NCBI GenBank assembly: GCA_032158295.1
Contig: CM063244.1
Span: 5,522,510 to 5,586,509, forward strand
DNA: 64,000 bases
DNA from: Pycnopodia helianthoides
Taxonomy: Eukaryota; Echinodermata; Asteroidea; Forcipulatida; Asteriidae
Direction of reading: 5' to 3'
The notes below the pieces were generated by a model. That model was not told the DNA's origin. It saw nothing but the letters and a program-made list of their open reading frames with translations, and ran no database searches. The translations under genes were made by a program, and so were the position numbers. How positions within the stretch are numbered: the stretch's first letter is position 1; the number at the start of each line of letters is the position of its first letter. Shown here in pieces: positions 23,801 through 32,831 of the stretch.

Positions 23801-26298
23801 AGATGTGCCCGCTGCCAAGTGAGGAATCGTGTCCGAATAGAACATTCCAATATGAGCAATGTACAGCTCATAGTACTGCCGCTCAGGATTATCAAGTAAG
23901 TATTGTAACAATTTAGGGCCAGGGCCTAATTTCACAGGGCTGCTTAACCCTTTCAGCCCCAGTGGCGACTTCACTTGAATGTGCACTATACCCTGCTTGA
24001 GCCCCAATGGGGACTTTAGTCAACTGTGTACTATACCCTGCTTGAGCCCCAATGGCGACTTTAGTTGACTGTGTACTATACCCTGTTTGAGCCCCAATGG
24101 CGACTTTAGTTGACTGTGCACTATACCCTGCTTGAGCCCCAATGATGACTTTAGTCGACTGTGCACTATACCCTGCTTGAGCCCCAATGGCGACTTTAGT
24201 CAACTGTGCACTATACCCTGCTTGAGCCCCAATGATGACTTTAGTCGACTGTGCACTATACCCTGCTTGAGCCCCAATGATGACTTTAGTCGACTGTGCA
24301 CTATACCCTGCTTGAGCCCCAATGATGACTTTAGTTGACTGTGCACTATACCCTGCTTGAGCCCTAATGGCGACTTTAGTCAACTGCACTATACCCTGCT
24401 TGAGCCCCAATGATGACTTTAGTTGACTGTGCGCTGTAGCCTGCTTAAGCCCCAATGGCGACTTAAGTCAACTGTGCACTAAGCCCTGCTCGAGCCCCAA
24501 TGTCAGTTTAGACAACTGTGCACTATACCCTGCTTGAGCCCCAATGGCGACTTTAGTCAACTGTGCACTATACCCTGCTTGAGCCCCAATGGCGACTTTA
24601 GTCAACTGTGCACTATACCCTGCTTGAGCCCCAATGGCTACTTTAGTCGACTGTGCACTATACCCTGCTTGAGCCCTAATGGCGACTTTAGTCAACTGTG
24701 CACTATACCCTGCTTGAGCCCCAATGATGACTTTAGTTGACTGTGCACTATACCCTGTTTGAGCCCCAATGGCTACTTTAGTCAACTGTGCACTATACCC
24801 TGCTTGAGCCCTAATGGCGACTTTAGTCGACTGTGCACTATACCCTGCTTGAGCCCCAATGGCAACTTTAGTCGACTGTGCACTATACCCTGCTTGAGCC
24901 CTAATGGCGACTTTAGTCAACTGTGCACTATACCCTGCTTGAGCCCCAATGGCTACTTTAGTCGACTGTGCACTATACCCTGCTTGAGCCCTAATGGCGA
25001 CTTTAGTCAACTGTGCACTATACCCTGCTTGAGCCCCAATGATGACTTTAGTTGACTGTGCACTATACCCTGTTTGAGCCCCAATGGCTACTTTAGTCAA
25101 CTGTGCACTATACCCTGCTTGAGCCCTAATGGCGACTTTAGTCGACTGTGCACTATACCCTGCTTGAGCCCCAATGGCAACTTTAGTCGACTGTGCACTA
25201 TACCCTGCTTGAGCCCTAATGGCGACTTTAGTCAACTGTGCACTATACCCTGCTTGAGCCCCAATGGCTACTTTAGTCGACTGTGCACTATACCCTGCTT
25301 GAGCCCTAATGGCGACTTTAGTCAACTGTGCACTATACCCTGCTTGAGCCCAATGATGACTTTAGTTGACTGTGCACTATACCCTGTTTGAGCCCCAATG
25401 GCTACTTTAGTCAACTGTGCACTATACCCTGCTTGAGCCCTAATGGCGACTTTAGTCGACTGTGCACTATACCCTGCTTGAGCCCCAATGGCAACTTTAG
25501 TCGACTGTGCACTATACCCTGCTTGAGCCCTAATGGCGACTTTAGTCGACTGTGCACTATACCCTGCTTGAGCCCTAATGGCGACTTTAGTTGACTGTGC
25601 ACTATACCCTGTTTGAGCCCCAATGGCTACTTTAGTCGACTGTGCACTATACCCTGCTTGAGCCCTAATGGCGACTTTAGTCAACTGTGCACTATACCCT
25701 GCATGAGCCCCAATGGCGACTTTAGTCGACTGTACACTATACCCTGCTTGAGCCCTAATGGTGACTTTAGTCGACTGTGCACTATACCCTGCTTGAGCCC
25801 CAATAGCGACTTTAGTTGACTGTGCACTATACCTGCTTGAGCCCCAATGATGACTTTAGTCGACTGTGCACTATACCCTGCTTGAGCCCCAATGATGACT
25901 TTAGTCGACTGTGCACTATACCCTGCTTGAGCCCTAATGATGACTTTAGTCAACTGTGCACTATACCCTGCTTGAGCCCTAATGGCGACTTTAGTCAACT
26001 GTGCACTATACCCTGCTTGAGCCCCAATGATGACTTTAGTTGACTGTGCACTAAGCCCTGCTCGAGCCCCCAATGTCAGTTTAGACAACTGTGCACTATA
26101 CCCTGCTTGAGCCCCAAAGAAATGAAATGAAAGTGCTCTTAAGTTTTTCAATGTTTTTTTGGATACCCTCAGGATGTGGCATGTTGTGGGGTGTTTTCAC
26201 CATGCTCTTCATCTAACGTTCCATCCGTCAGGCTGTCTCCGATGCTCACAGCCGTCTTCACCTGTATCCTACTCGCAGTTGTCACTTTTCTCTTATAA
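11823..26298 (+). CDS. Alpha-2/delta-like VWA and Cache domain protein, 12 exons
   Basis: Exons: 11823-12070, 13294-13407, 15240-15331, 17104-17182, 18977-19194, 19832-19935, 20523-20728, 21533-21619, 22520-22775, 23344-23514, 23803-23895, 26173-26298. All phases agree and the sum is 597 codons plus stop. An N-terminal hydrophobic segment (MNVYFYVFLTLLI, second Met at 11895) looks like a signal peptide. A Cys-rich region and a VWA_N-like segment (LLWQQISTTNGFTR, RLYPGI) lead into the VWA domain. Its MIDAS is complete: DSSAS from residue 214, the GHTN threonine and the MTDGSP aspartate. A Cache segment (IWTEPYLDAF, VVTAAQAVYD, VSIDISFEYIQQ) follows. The C-terminus has a Cys cluster, SSSN and the hydrophobic tail LTAVFTCILLAVVTFLL, as in GPI-anchored alpha-2/delta. 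The order matches calcium-channel alpha-2/delta subunits, but those are about 1000 aa or more. AATAAA lies at 26513. Confidence 0.85.
12261..12487. mobile_element. MITE with aatagacccttcccatg termini
   Basis: The first 24 bases and the last 24 bases are inverse copies (aatagacccttcccatgaaa ... tttcatgggaagggtctatt). It sits in intron 1 of the alpha-2/delta-like gene. A decayed relative is at about 28430-28659. Confidence 0.85.
13106..13273 (+). repeat. Intron segment duplicated at 15068-15220
   Basis: This stretch (cccacaatgttttatattat ... aatcggtctaattttgtt) occurs almost identically directly upstream of exon 2 (13294) and again directly upstream of exon 3 (15240). The shared part includes the right end of the inverted-repeat element at 14798-15176 and also about 45 bases beyond its terminus. 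It is therefore more than an independent second insertion. Confidence 0.85.
14798..15176. mobile_element. MITE with ttaaaggcactggacac termini
   Basis: The inverse termini ttaaaggcactggacac and gtgtccagtgcctttaa enclose about 380 bases without coding capacity in intron 2 of the alpha-2/delta-like gene. Sequence matching its right end is also present upstream of exon 2. Confidence 0.85.
16302..16909. mobile_element. 608-bp non-autonomous DNA element with tacgga hexamer arms
   Basis: Termini ataatagagaggtttcgcaa and the inverse ttgcgaaacctctctattat. Next to each terminus are direct tacgga/cggata repeats on the left and their complement tccgta/tatctg on the right. No open frame encodes a transposase. 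It lies in intron 3 of the alpha-2/delta-like gene. Confidence 0.85.
17645..18165. mobile_element. Large foldback element (about 200-bp arms)
   Basis: The left arm 17645-17848 and the right arm 17961-18165 are inverse copies. The best part is gctcacagccttgacgatct at 17821-17840 against agatcgtcaaggctgtgagc at 17962-17981. The spacer is about 110 bases. Mirror ORFs in the two arms (DRQGCEPDGSRARIVG) result from this symmetry and are not genes. Confidence 0.85.
18539..18690 (+). mobile_element. tRNA-derived SINE, family A
   Basis: The head is tRNA-like: a 7-bp acceptor stem (ggctaga with tctagtc), A box tagctcagttggtagagcg, an anticodon-like loop with GTT in the middle and B box ggttcaaatcc. 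The tail gtcaatttttctttgttcaa and then cccagtcagtttccttgtgg recurs with other copies in the window. Related copies: 18852-18950, 34838-34945 (minus), 34965-35060, 41130-41215 (minus), 50455-50570 (minus). Confidence 0.75.
18852..18950 (+). mobile_element. tRNA-derived SINE, family A, second copy
   Basis: Nearly identical to the copy 310 bases upstream, including the preceding gacaaaatagggagaccgcc. The pair is probably a local duplication. It lies immediately upstream of exon 5 (18977) of the alpha-2/delta-like gene. Confidence 0.75.
19205..19275. repeat. CAA/ACA microsatellite
   Basis: An imperfect (caa)n tract starts 11 bases after the exon 5 donor of the alpha-2/delta-like gene. It produces a spurious poly-Gln extension of the exon's open frame. 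Confidence 0.95.
23056..23269. mobile_element. MITE with taaaggccttgtcacac termini
   Basis: Left taaaggccttgtcacacagg, right inverse gtgtgacatggccttta. It lies in intron 9 of the alpha-2/delta-like gene, about 75 bases before exon 10. A related element occupies about 51930-52170. Confidence 0.8.
23955..26116. repeat. 45-bp minisatellite, about 48 copies, with 315-bp higher-order units
   Basis: The tandem array sits in the last intron of the alpha-2/delta-like gene, starting about 60 bases after the exon 11 donor and ending about 56 bases before the last exon. The unit reads roughly actttagtcgactgtgcact followed by ataccctgcttgagccccaa and tggcg. It contains the palindrome agtcgact. Because 45 is divisible by three, stop-free frames run through the array on both strands, up to 285 codons. 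These look like genes but are repeat artefacts. Between about 24740 and 25590 a seven-unit pattern repeats about every 315 bases, with one single-base deletion near 25350. Confidence 0.97.
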
Positions 26299-26819
26299 TA
26301 CTTGGCATTTTCTACTCTCTTCGATAGTAATTTGAAAAAAATAATTGTAAAGGCTTTTTTTACGGTATCGTCCATGACAATTTTATAGCACGTAAGTAAA
26401 ACCCAAACAAAAATGGTGCCCTTTTTTTCTGTACGTGCTAACATATGCATAGATGTTGTACCATGCCTAACTAATATACAGTTTTTTTAAGTACAGGATT
26501 GATAAGTTTAAAAATAAAATGAATTGGTCACAGTGCGAAAGCTCACAAATTATTAAGTTCTCATCAGTACCAACACTCCAGAATCCTGTCTGAAGTACAC
26601 ATACTATCAAAGTTAAGATAATAGCATTTATAAAACCCCCCCCCCCAAATTACCAATGCTTATTTTGATTGCCGCAATCAAAAATAAGCAATGTATACGA
26701 GCAAGCCAACATCTGTTACAAAACATAAACGATTTTGAGGAAGGCTTTTGGATGTGGGAGGAATGACAAATATTGTCTTTTTTATGTGTTAAAGGGACAC
26801 GCTGCCTTCAGATTGGGCG

Positions 26820-27130
26820 CTTTGAGCTATAAAAGTGTTTATTATGAAATGAATACGATTGGAAAGATGTTTTATAAGTAGGATATAATGATTCACACAA
26901 ATATCCCTCGAAATGGGTGGTTTTTCTTTTACTTCATGAACTCACACGGTCCGCCATTTTGTAGAACCAGTTTGGGACTCCACAAAATTACTGACCGTGT
27001 TTAAGTTCACAAAGTAAAAGGGACACCACACAATTTCGAGGGATATTTAGTGTGAATCATTCTATTCTACTTTTAGAACATCTTTCCAACCAGATTCATT
27101 TCATAACAATGTTTTTTATAGCCCATTATT
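26820..27130. mobile_element. Foldback element, about 310 bp
   Basis: The arm ttgagctataaaagtgttta through gaaagatgttttata and the arm tctttccaaccagattcatt through tttatagccca are imperfect inverse copies, as are the internal aaatatccctcgaaatgg and tttcgagggatattt. Confidence 0.75.
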
Positions 27131-28429
27131 AATCAGTGAAATATCAGGCTTGCTGACAGAGCCAATCTTTGTATACTGATTCAGGAAGCTAATTGAAATT
27201 TAAAATTGCAATTTTTTATAAAGTCTTTCGATAATGAGTGTTTGTAACTGTACGTTTTCCGAACTTTCCCTTTTTCAAAATAATACTATGATATAATGTG
27301 TATATAATTTGTATGCAATGGATCAATTTGATGCTGCTGCTTATTCGTGGAATTATTACTTGTTAAATCTCTTTCCACAATATTTTTTGTGGGAAACGAA
27401 TACAATATTCATCAGGGCATTTTGGCTGGTAACCTGGGCCTAATTACCTGACACTGCTTATCACAGAAATCCTGCGCTGATGGTACCCTGTAAATTGCAT
27501 GAATCTACAGACCCCTTAGTGGAAAGTTTTGCGATAAGCGTTGCCTAGAAATAAGGCCTTGTAATACTAAGCAAAATTTGTTTTTGTTGGTAAAAAAAAA
27601 ATGGTGTGCTTAGCAGCTCTTTGAAATAGGCCCCAAAAAGCTGGGTTGATTTGGAGGTGTGCTTTTTTAAAAAGAATTTTTGCAGACATTTGTGGTTCAA
27701 GAGTTGCAATTAGACAGCAAGGTGGTTATGAATTTAACAACGGATTTTTAAAATTTTTATCTGAGGCATTTTTTTCCAACTCACTGATGCCATGTTGTTC
27801 AATTTATTTATATGGGACCCTCGTTATGGAATTCATCAATAGAGTAAGCCCAAGAATTCACTTACGCCCAGTGGGACATCCAGAAAGCTCAACCCTCTGA
27901 ACAGATTCAGTAATTTTTTAGACTCATGTTGGGCATCTGCAAGAAGAATACCCAAAAGAATTTATATGGTGTTGTGCTAGTCCTGGTGTTAGGATGGTTA
28001 TGTAATTAAAAAAAAACATGGTGTCAATTATGTACGGGACCACCAGGGGACCTTTTTCTTGGACATACTCAATCCTGTTGACAAGTCATTGTGTCACACA
28101 CGTGCGCATTCGCTGCGTGCCCAAAGTTTTCGCTACTTCAAAGCTGGCATATATTTAATAATAATGGTGGCTTCTTACACAGTGCTCAAATCTGTCACTC
28201 AGAGACGCTCATGGCGCTCGAACATTATTGTGTAATTTATTCTGAAAGTTATGTAGAGCTATGTTTTGAAGTATGAAAACTTTGTCCCTATACATAGCAC
28301 CATGTAATGGTTTAGACGGTGCTGTGGCGCAATATGCAGCCAATCAAACCAGGAACACCGAGTGTAAAAGCCAAGTCCAGTTCTTAGAACTTTTCTTGCA
28401 TAAATCCTCAATAAAAACCAGCTCAATGC

Positions 28430-28659
28430 AATAGACCCTTCCCATGAAATATGTAAATTGCACATCACGCGTGCACACTACCCCTACCGCTGGTTGGCAA
28501 AAAGAGGTAACACCATGCTTTTTTGTATGGGACTGATGGTGGTGTGACACATATGCGTTTGTGCGTCTGCTGTGTGAACAACTCTATGGCGTTTGCCAAC
28601 CAATAGTGTCTTTACACATGTGTGAATGTTATTAGCATATTTCAAGGTAAAGGTCCATT
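28430..28659. mobile_element. Decayed copy of the aatagaccctt MITE
   Basis: The left end aatagacccttcccatgaaa is identical to the element at 12261; the right end catatttcaaggtaaaggtc is diverged. The interior shares the ggttggcaaa and gtttgccaacc segments. Confidence 0.7.
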
Positions 28660-29166
28660 CCTGGCTAGTTTGTGTGAATCGGGCGTGGCTAACAGTGGAA
28701 TTACTTCAAACTTACGAGCAGGATACTAAACAGTGAGCAATATTATTTTTATTGTAAATGATTCGCATATTATATTTGTATAAATGAAGAAAGTGTACAG
28801 AGTGTGCTTTACGTAGAAAGGGAAGTGGATATATGAACAAAAACGTTAATTGTTGTCGTCAAATATTTTCTGGGCTCCAAACCATTTTTTATTGTCTTGG
28901 ATAATTGTTACATCAAATCTGGGCCCAGTTTCATGGAGCTGACAACACAAGCTTTGAAAATGGGTTACTAGCCAAAACTTTGAATGTGGGTTACCAGCCA
29001 AAATACCGTTCGCTGAACAGTTCAGCTGAGTAAATAAGTTTGTTAAGCAACAGTTGTAGACTAATAGTTTTTTAAATTTTTACAATGTTTTTACCCTAAC
29101 ACAGATGTGTGATAAGTGTTGTATACGAAGTAATCCACAGGCTACTGAGCCCCAACATTCTAGAGC

Positions 29167-29421
29167 TGGGCCCAATTTCATGGCTCTGCTTACCGTAAGC
29201 AAAGAACCTGCGCTTTACGAAAGCAAGGAAATCCGCACTTTACGTTAACCGTATTTCACAGGCTAGCAGGGAATTTTTGCTTGTGGGCATGCGTACTCCA
29301 CGTTACTAGGCATTCTTCGCAAACACAGCTAGCGTAGAAATTCGGCGCTTGCCCTGTAAGCGCAGAAAAGTGATCGCAAGCGCAGAATTTGGAGGTAAGC
29401 AGAGCCATAAAATTGGGCCCG
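29167..29421. mobile_element. MITE, gggcccaatttcat family, diverged
   Basis: Left ctgggcccaatttcatggct, right agagccataaaattgggccc; the interior carries aagcgcagaa and ggtaagcag-type motifs. Confidence 0.75.
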
Positions 29422-29632
29422 ATGTCTTATAACCACAAGACCATTGGGCATGCCCGGTAAAAAGAGGCCAGTTTTTACATGTTGTACTTCTCGGCGTTAT
29501 GAAATTTTGTCCCCGCATGAGAGTACAGGTGTGCATTTTGGCCAGAAACATATTTGGGCTGGATAAGCATCACTGGTTAAGCACTTTAGCGGTGACCGAG
29601 TTAAGTGGTGTTTGAAGCTTTGCATGGCGGGT

Positions 29633-29746
29633 CAACCATATATTAAATCTCTTTTGTGGGAGTGATGGCTCTGAAAAGAGCCGATGTGGTCACACTGGCT
29701 CTTTTGATAGCCATCACTCACACAAAAGAGATTTAATATATGGTTG
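29633..29746. mobile_element. Near-perfect 114-bp palindrome
   Basis: The arm caaccatatattaaatctct through agccatcactc is mirrored by gatagccatcactcacacaa through aatatatggttg. A half copy with the same downstream flank (acccgcaagtttactatt) is at about 31690-31760. Confidence 0.85.
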
Positions 29747-32700
29747 TACCCGCAAGTTTACTATTTATTCATAGTTACTTCTGGTGTTGGTTCTTGGTGA
29801 GCCTTGGTTTCAAATCGGTGGATTCTACAAACTAACAAAAGAATTTCCACTGAACTAATTTATGCAAAAATTAAGCATACAATCCAATAATGTTGATGAA
29901 ATTATAATTACCATGTTCCATTACTTGAAAATAAAATGTATATATTGAGAACATCACTTTTCTAGAGATGTACCTACGTCACTATCTTTTTCTGGTTACT
30001 GACCATAGCTCTCAGAAATTTTTCGGTCAATGAATTTTACGTCAGAAATATTTTGTTATGGTGGGGGTCGCCAAAACATGCCCCATTAGTTAGGATAATT
30101 TAGTGCTATTCTCATGGGTATATGGGCACTCTTTGGTCAAGGGGGGTTGATAAAAACACAAGTATCAAATTCTAATACCTGGTAAAAAAAATTGTTGTTA
30201 GACTTTTTCCAATTTGTTTCTTGCGAATTTTCACCCGAATTTAAGGGGGGGGGCAGTTTCCCCCAGCCCCTGGGTAATAAGCCTATGATTAGTTTCTCCT
30301 TTCAATCACAATGAATGTATTGTGATACACTGTTTTATTAAAATGGTTATGCAAACTAATCTTAGGTTCAAGATGGTGATTGGAAAACCCCACTACACAA
30401 ACATGACAAAGCCACAAATTACGCCCAAAACACAGTACAGAGGGTTGTATGCCTTTTTCATTCTGTCCGACCCTCTTGGTCTAGTACCCGTGTCTAACAA
30501 GTGATTACAATAATAAGTATTTAGTGTAAAGTGTGATCAGACTGTTTTGATGCCTCCCCTCCCCCCTTCCAGCCCTGGTTTGGTGACATTGATCTGAAAA
30601 AAAGAAAGAAAACAAAATCCTCCTTCCAAAACCCCAAGATGGCTGCTGCAGTTCCAATACATTAACCATTAATCAAGGCCGTGCCCGAATGGGCGGCTAA
30701 AGCAACGAGTATGGTTTGATTGCCATGTCATCATGATTGAAGTATAGGACGTCCTTAGTAACACTCTTAGCAACAGTCGTAGCCGTAGCTGTCAATTCGG
30801 ATACAGCCTTAGCCAGAACCGCAAGAACCAAGGCTCTCCATGCACGACGCTACTATTTGCTGAACGCGTACAATTTGACAACTAGTTAGTTTTAATAACC
30901 CATCAGGGCTACAATTTCCACTCGGAACAAATATCGCGACTCCTTGCGTGAAAACTACCCCCTCAACTCCAACATTTATAATGGTATAATGTCAGAATTG
31001 TGCGTTTCCTTGACCAATTGGGAATCCATAAACGGGCAGTGTGAAAGATCTTGCGTCATACATGAAGTGCCTGGCTTGTAGCTTGGCCTTCTGCCCTTAC
31101 CTCCCATAGAGTTACGCACATTACAGATTGTCATACTGTTTCAAGCGGAAAATTCCATGGGAAGTAGCACAATGAAGTTTTGCCACTTCGGTTTCAGGCA
31201 AAAATGTTTCATGAACTTAAGGGATTTTTAGTATAAATCAATTCTAACCTACTGAAAAGATCAATTTTCATTGTTGATCATTTTTACAAGAAGAGAGTGA
31301 TTTACCTTTTCTTATTTTCTGCCCGGCATTAAACATTATATATAAACTTATGTTTTTAAAGTGTTTTATACAATGAATAAAGAACAATTTGCCTAGAGCC
31401 TGTGTGACTTGTCTTTCCTCAAGTGTTGTATTTGTTTATTATCATTCATCTGTTAATCTGAGAATAGAAAGGAGGAAAAAACAGCTGCTGGGTTACTCCA
31501 AGGTGGTGTTCCACAGTGAAACTAGGGTAATCAGACGTGGTAAAACCCATGCAATATCTCCATGTGTAAATAAAAAAAATAGTTTTAAATATCGAGTAAT
31601 ACTACACAATGGCTTACAACATTTTATTCTGGTGATCTGAAGAGGAGCAGAGTATACTGTTTGAAACGTCGAGATCACACCAGCTTTTCAGAGCCAACAC
31701 TCACACACAAGAGATTTTACACATGGTTGTACCCGCAAGTTTACTATTCATTTATAGTTCCTTCTATTTTCCACACCATGCAAAGCTTCAAACAAAACTT
31801 ACTTGATTTATTTATTTGTTTGACTTAATTCATTACACATCAAACAGTGCAAGCACCAACACCATGACGACGATTAGGAAACAAGAAGAAATGTTCAATT
31901 TTAGCAGGTCCAGATTTCAAAAGGGGGGGAGACCAGCGGGGGACTTGTTCATCAACTGGACGCCCCCCCCCCCATCCCCACTTATCGTCAGTGTTACACT
32001 ACTAACCATGGAGTTGCTCTGTTTATTTCAGTTCTTTGACAAAATTCATTGGGCTAAGAAGATGAGACAAATGAAATCAAAATACAAGTAACGCATACTT
32101 TCCGTCCAGGGTAGTTTATTTTGCCTATACAGAGCATAAACAATCAATTATCTGTACAATAAAGATAAACAAGAATGACATCATCACATTGACCCCCCAC
32201 ACCTAGTGCTGATTGGGCGACGCTAATTCTTGTACTAGAGGGCACAACCTCGACTGGCTCGGACAGACTGGGCAAGTCTACGAATCCGGTTCACTTTGAT
32301 CCAGATGTTTGTTTGATACAGATAGCTCTTCTCCAGTAATTTGCGGTGTGATATCGCCGACAACGTTAACAAAAACCAACATCAAGACTACACCAGACAA
32401 TCAATGAGAGCTCAGACCATTAACTCATTCAGTCCACAGTATTTCTGACAATTTTGTACGCCTTTAGGGAACTTGGTCAACTTTTAATTTTTTAAAAACT
32501 TTTTTTCCACTAAAAGCTGTACAATTATAATGCATGAAATTTCCAGTTACTTAGTTGCGCAACAGTTTCCAAGTTTTAAAGTGGATCATGAGTGAAGATG
32601 AGTTCCACTCAGGGAAAAAATTTACATTTTTGTTTTATTCCTAATCTGAAACATTCGTCTGCACATTCCCTTCACAGCATCTTCAAACTATGAGCCACTC

Positions 32701-32831
32701 TGAAGGATTCCTGGGTTTCATCATTTATCAACGACGAGTCACAAATGAGATGAGCCACTGGAACTCAATCAATTTAAAAGAAAAAACTCAACCAAAAAAC
32801 TTTAAATAAAAATTTAAAAAACCATAAAAAC

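Larger units (their letters stand above)
26299..32831. other. Intergenic region between convergent genes
   Basis: No coding exon could be supported here. The region holds the 3' UTR of the alpha-2/delta-like gene (AATAAA at 26513), the foldback elements listed separately, AT-rich unique sequence and the 3' UTR of LLPH at the right end. A short splice-acceptor-like open stretch ending ...MRQMKSKYK near 32034-32091 was not accepted as an exon. Confidence 0.7.

Noticed and set aside
24468..25325. 285-codon open frame on the minus strand with regular 15-residue repeats
   Set aside because: It is a by-product of the 45-bp minisatellite. It lies inside an intron of a well-supported plus-strand gene and breaks at single-base deletions.
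31816..32091. 91-codon plus-strand frame with an internal acceptor, ending MRQMKSKYK
   Set aside because: No matching upstream donor or domain. The nearest plus-strand gene already has a convincing terminal exon at 26173-26298.
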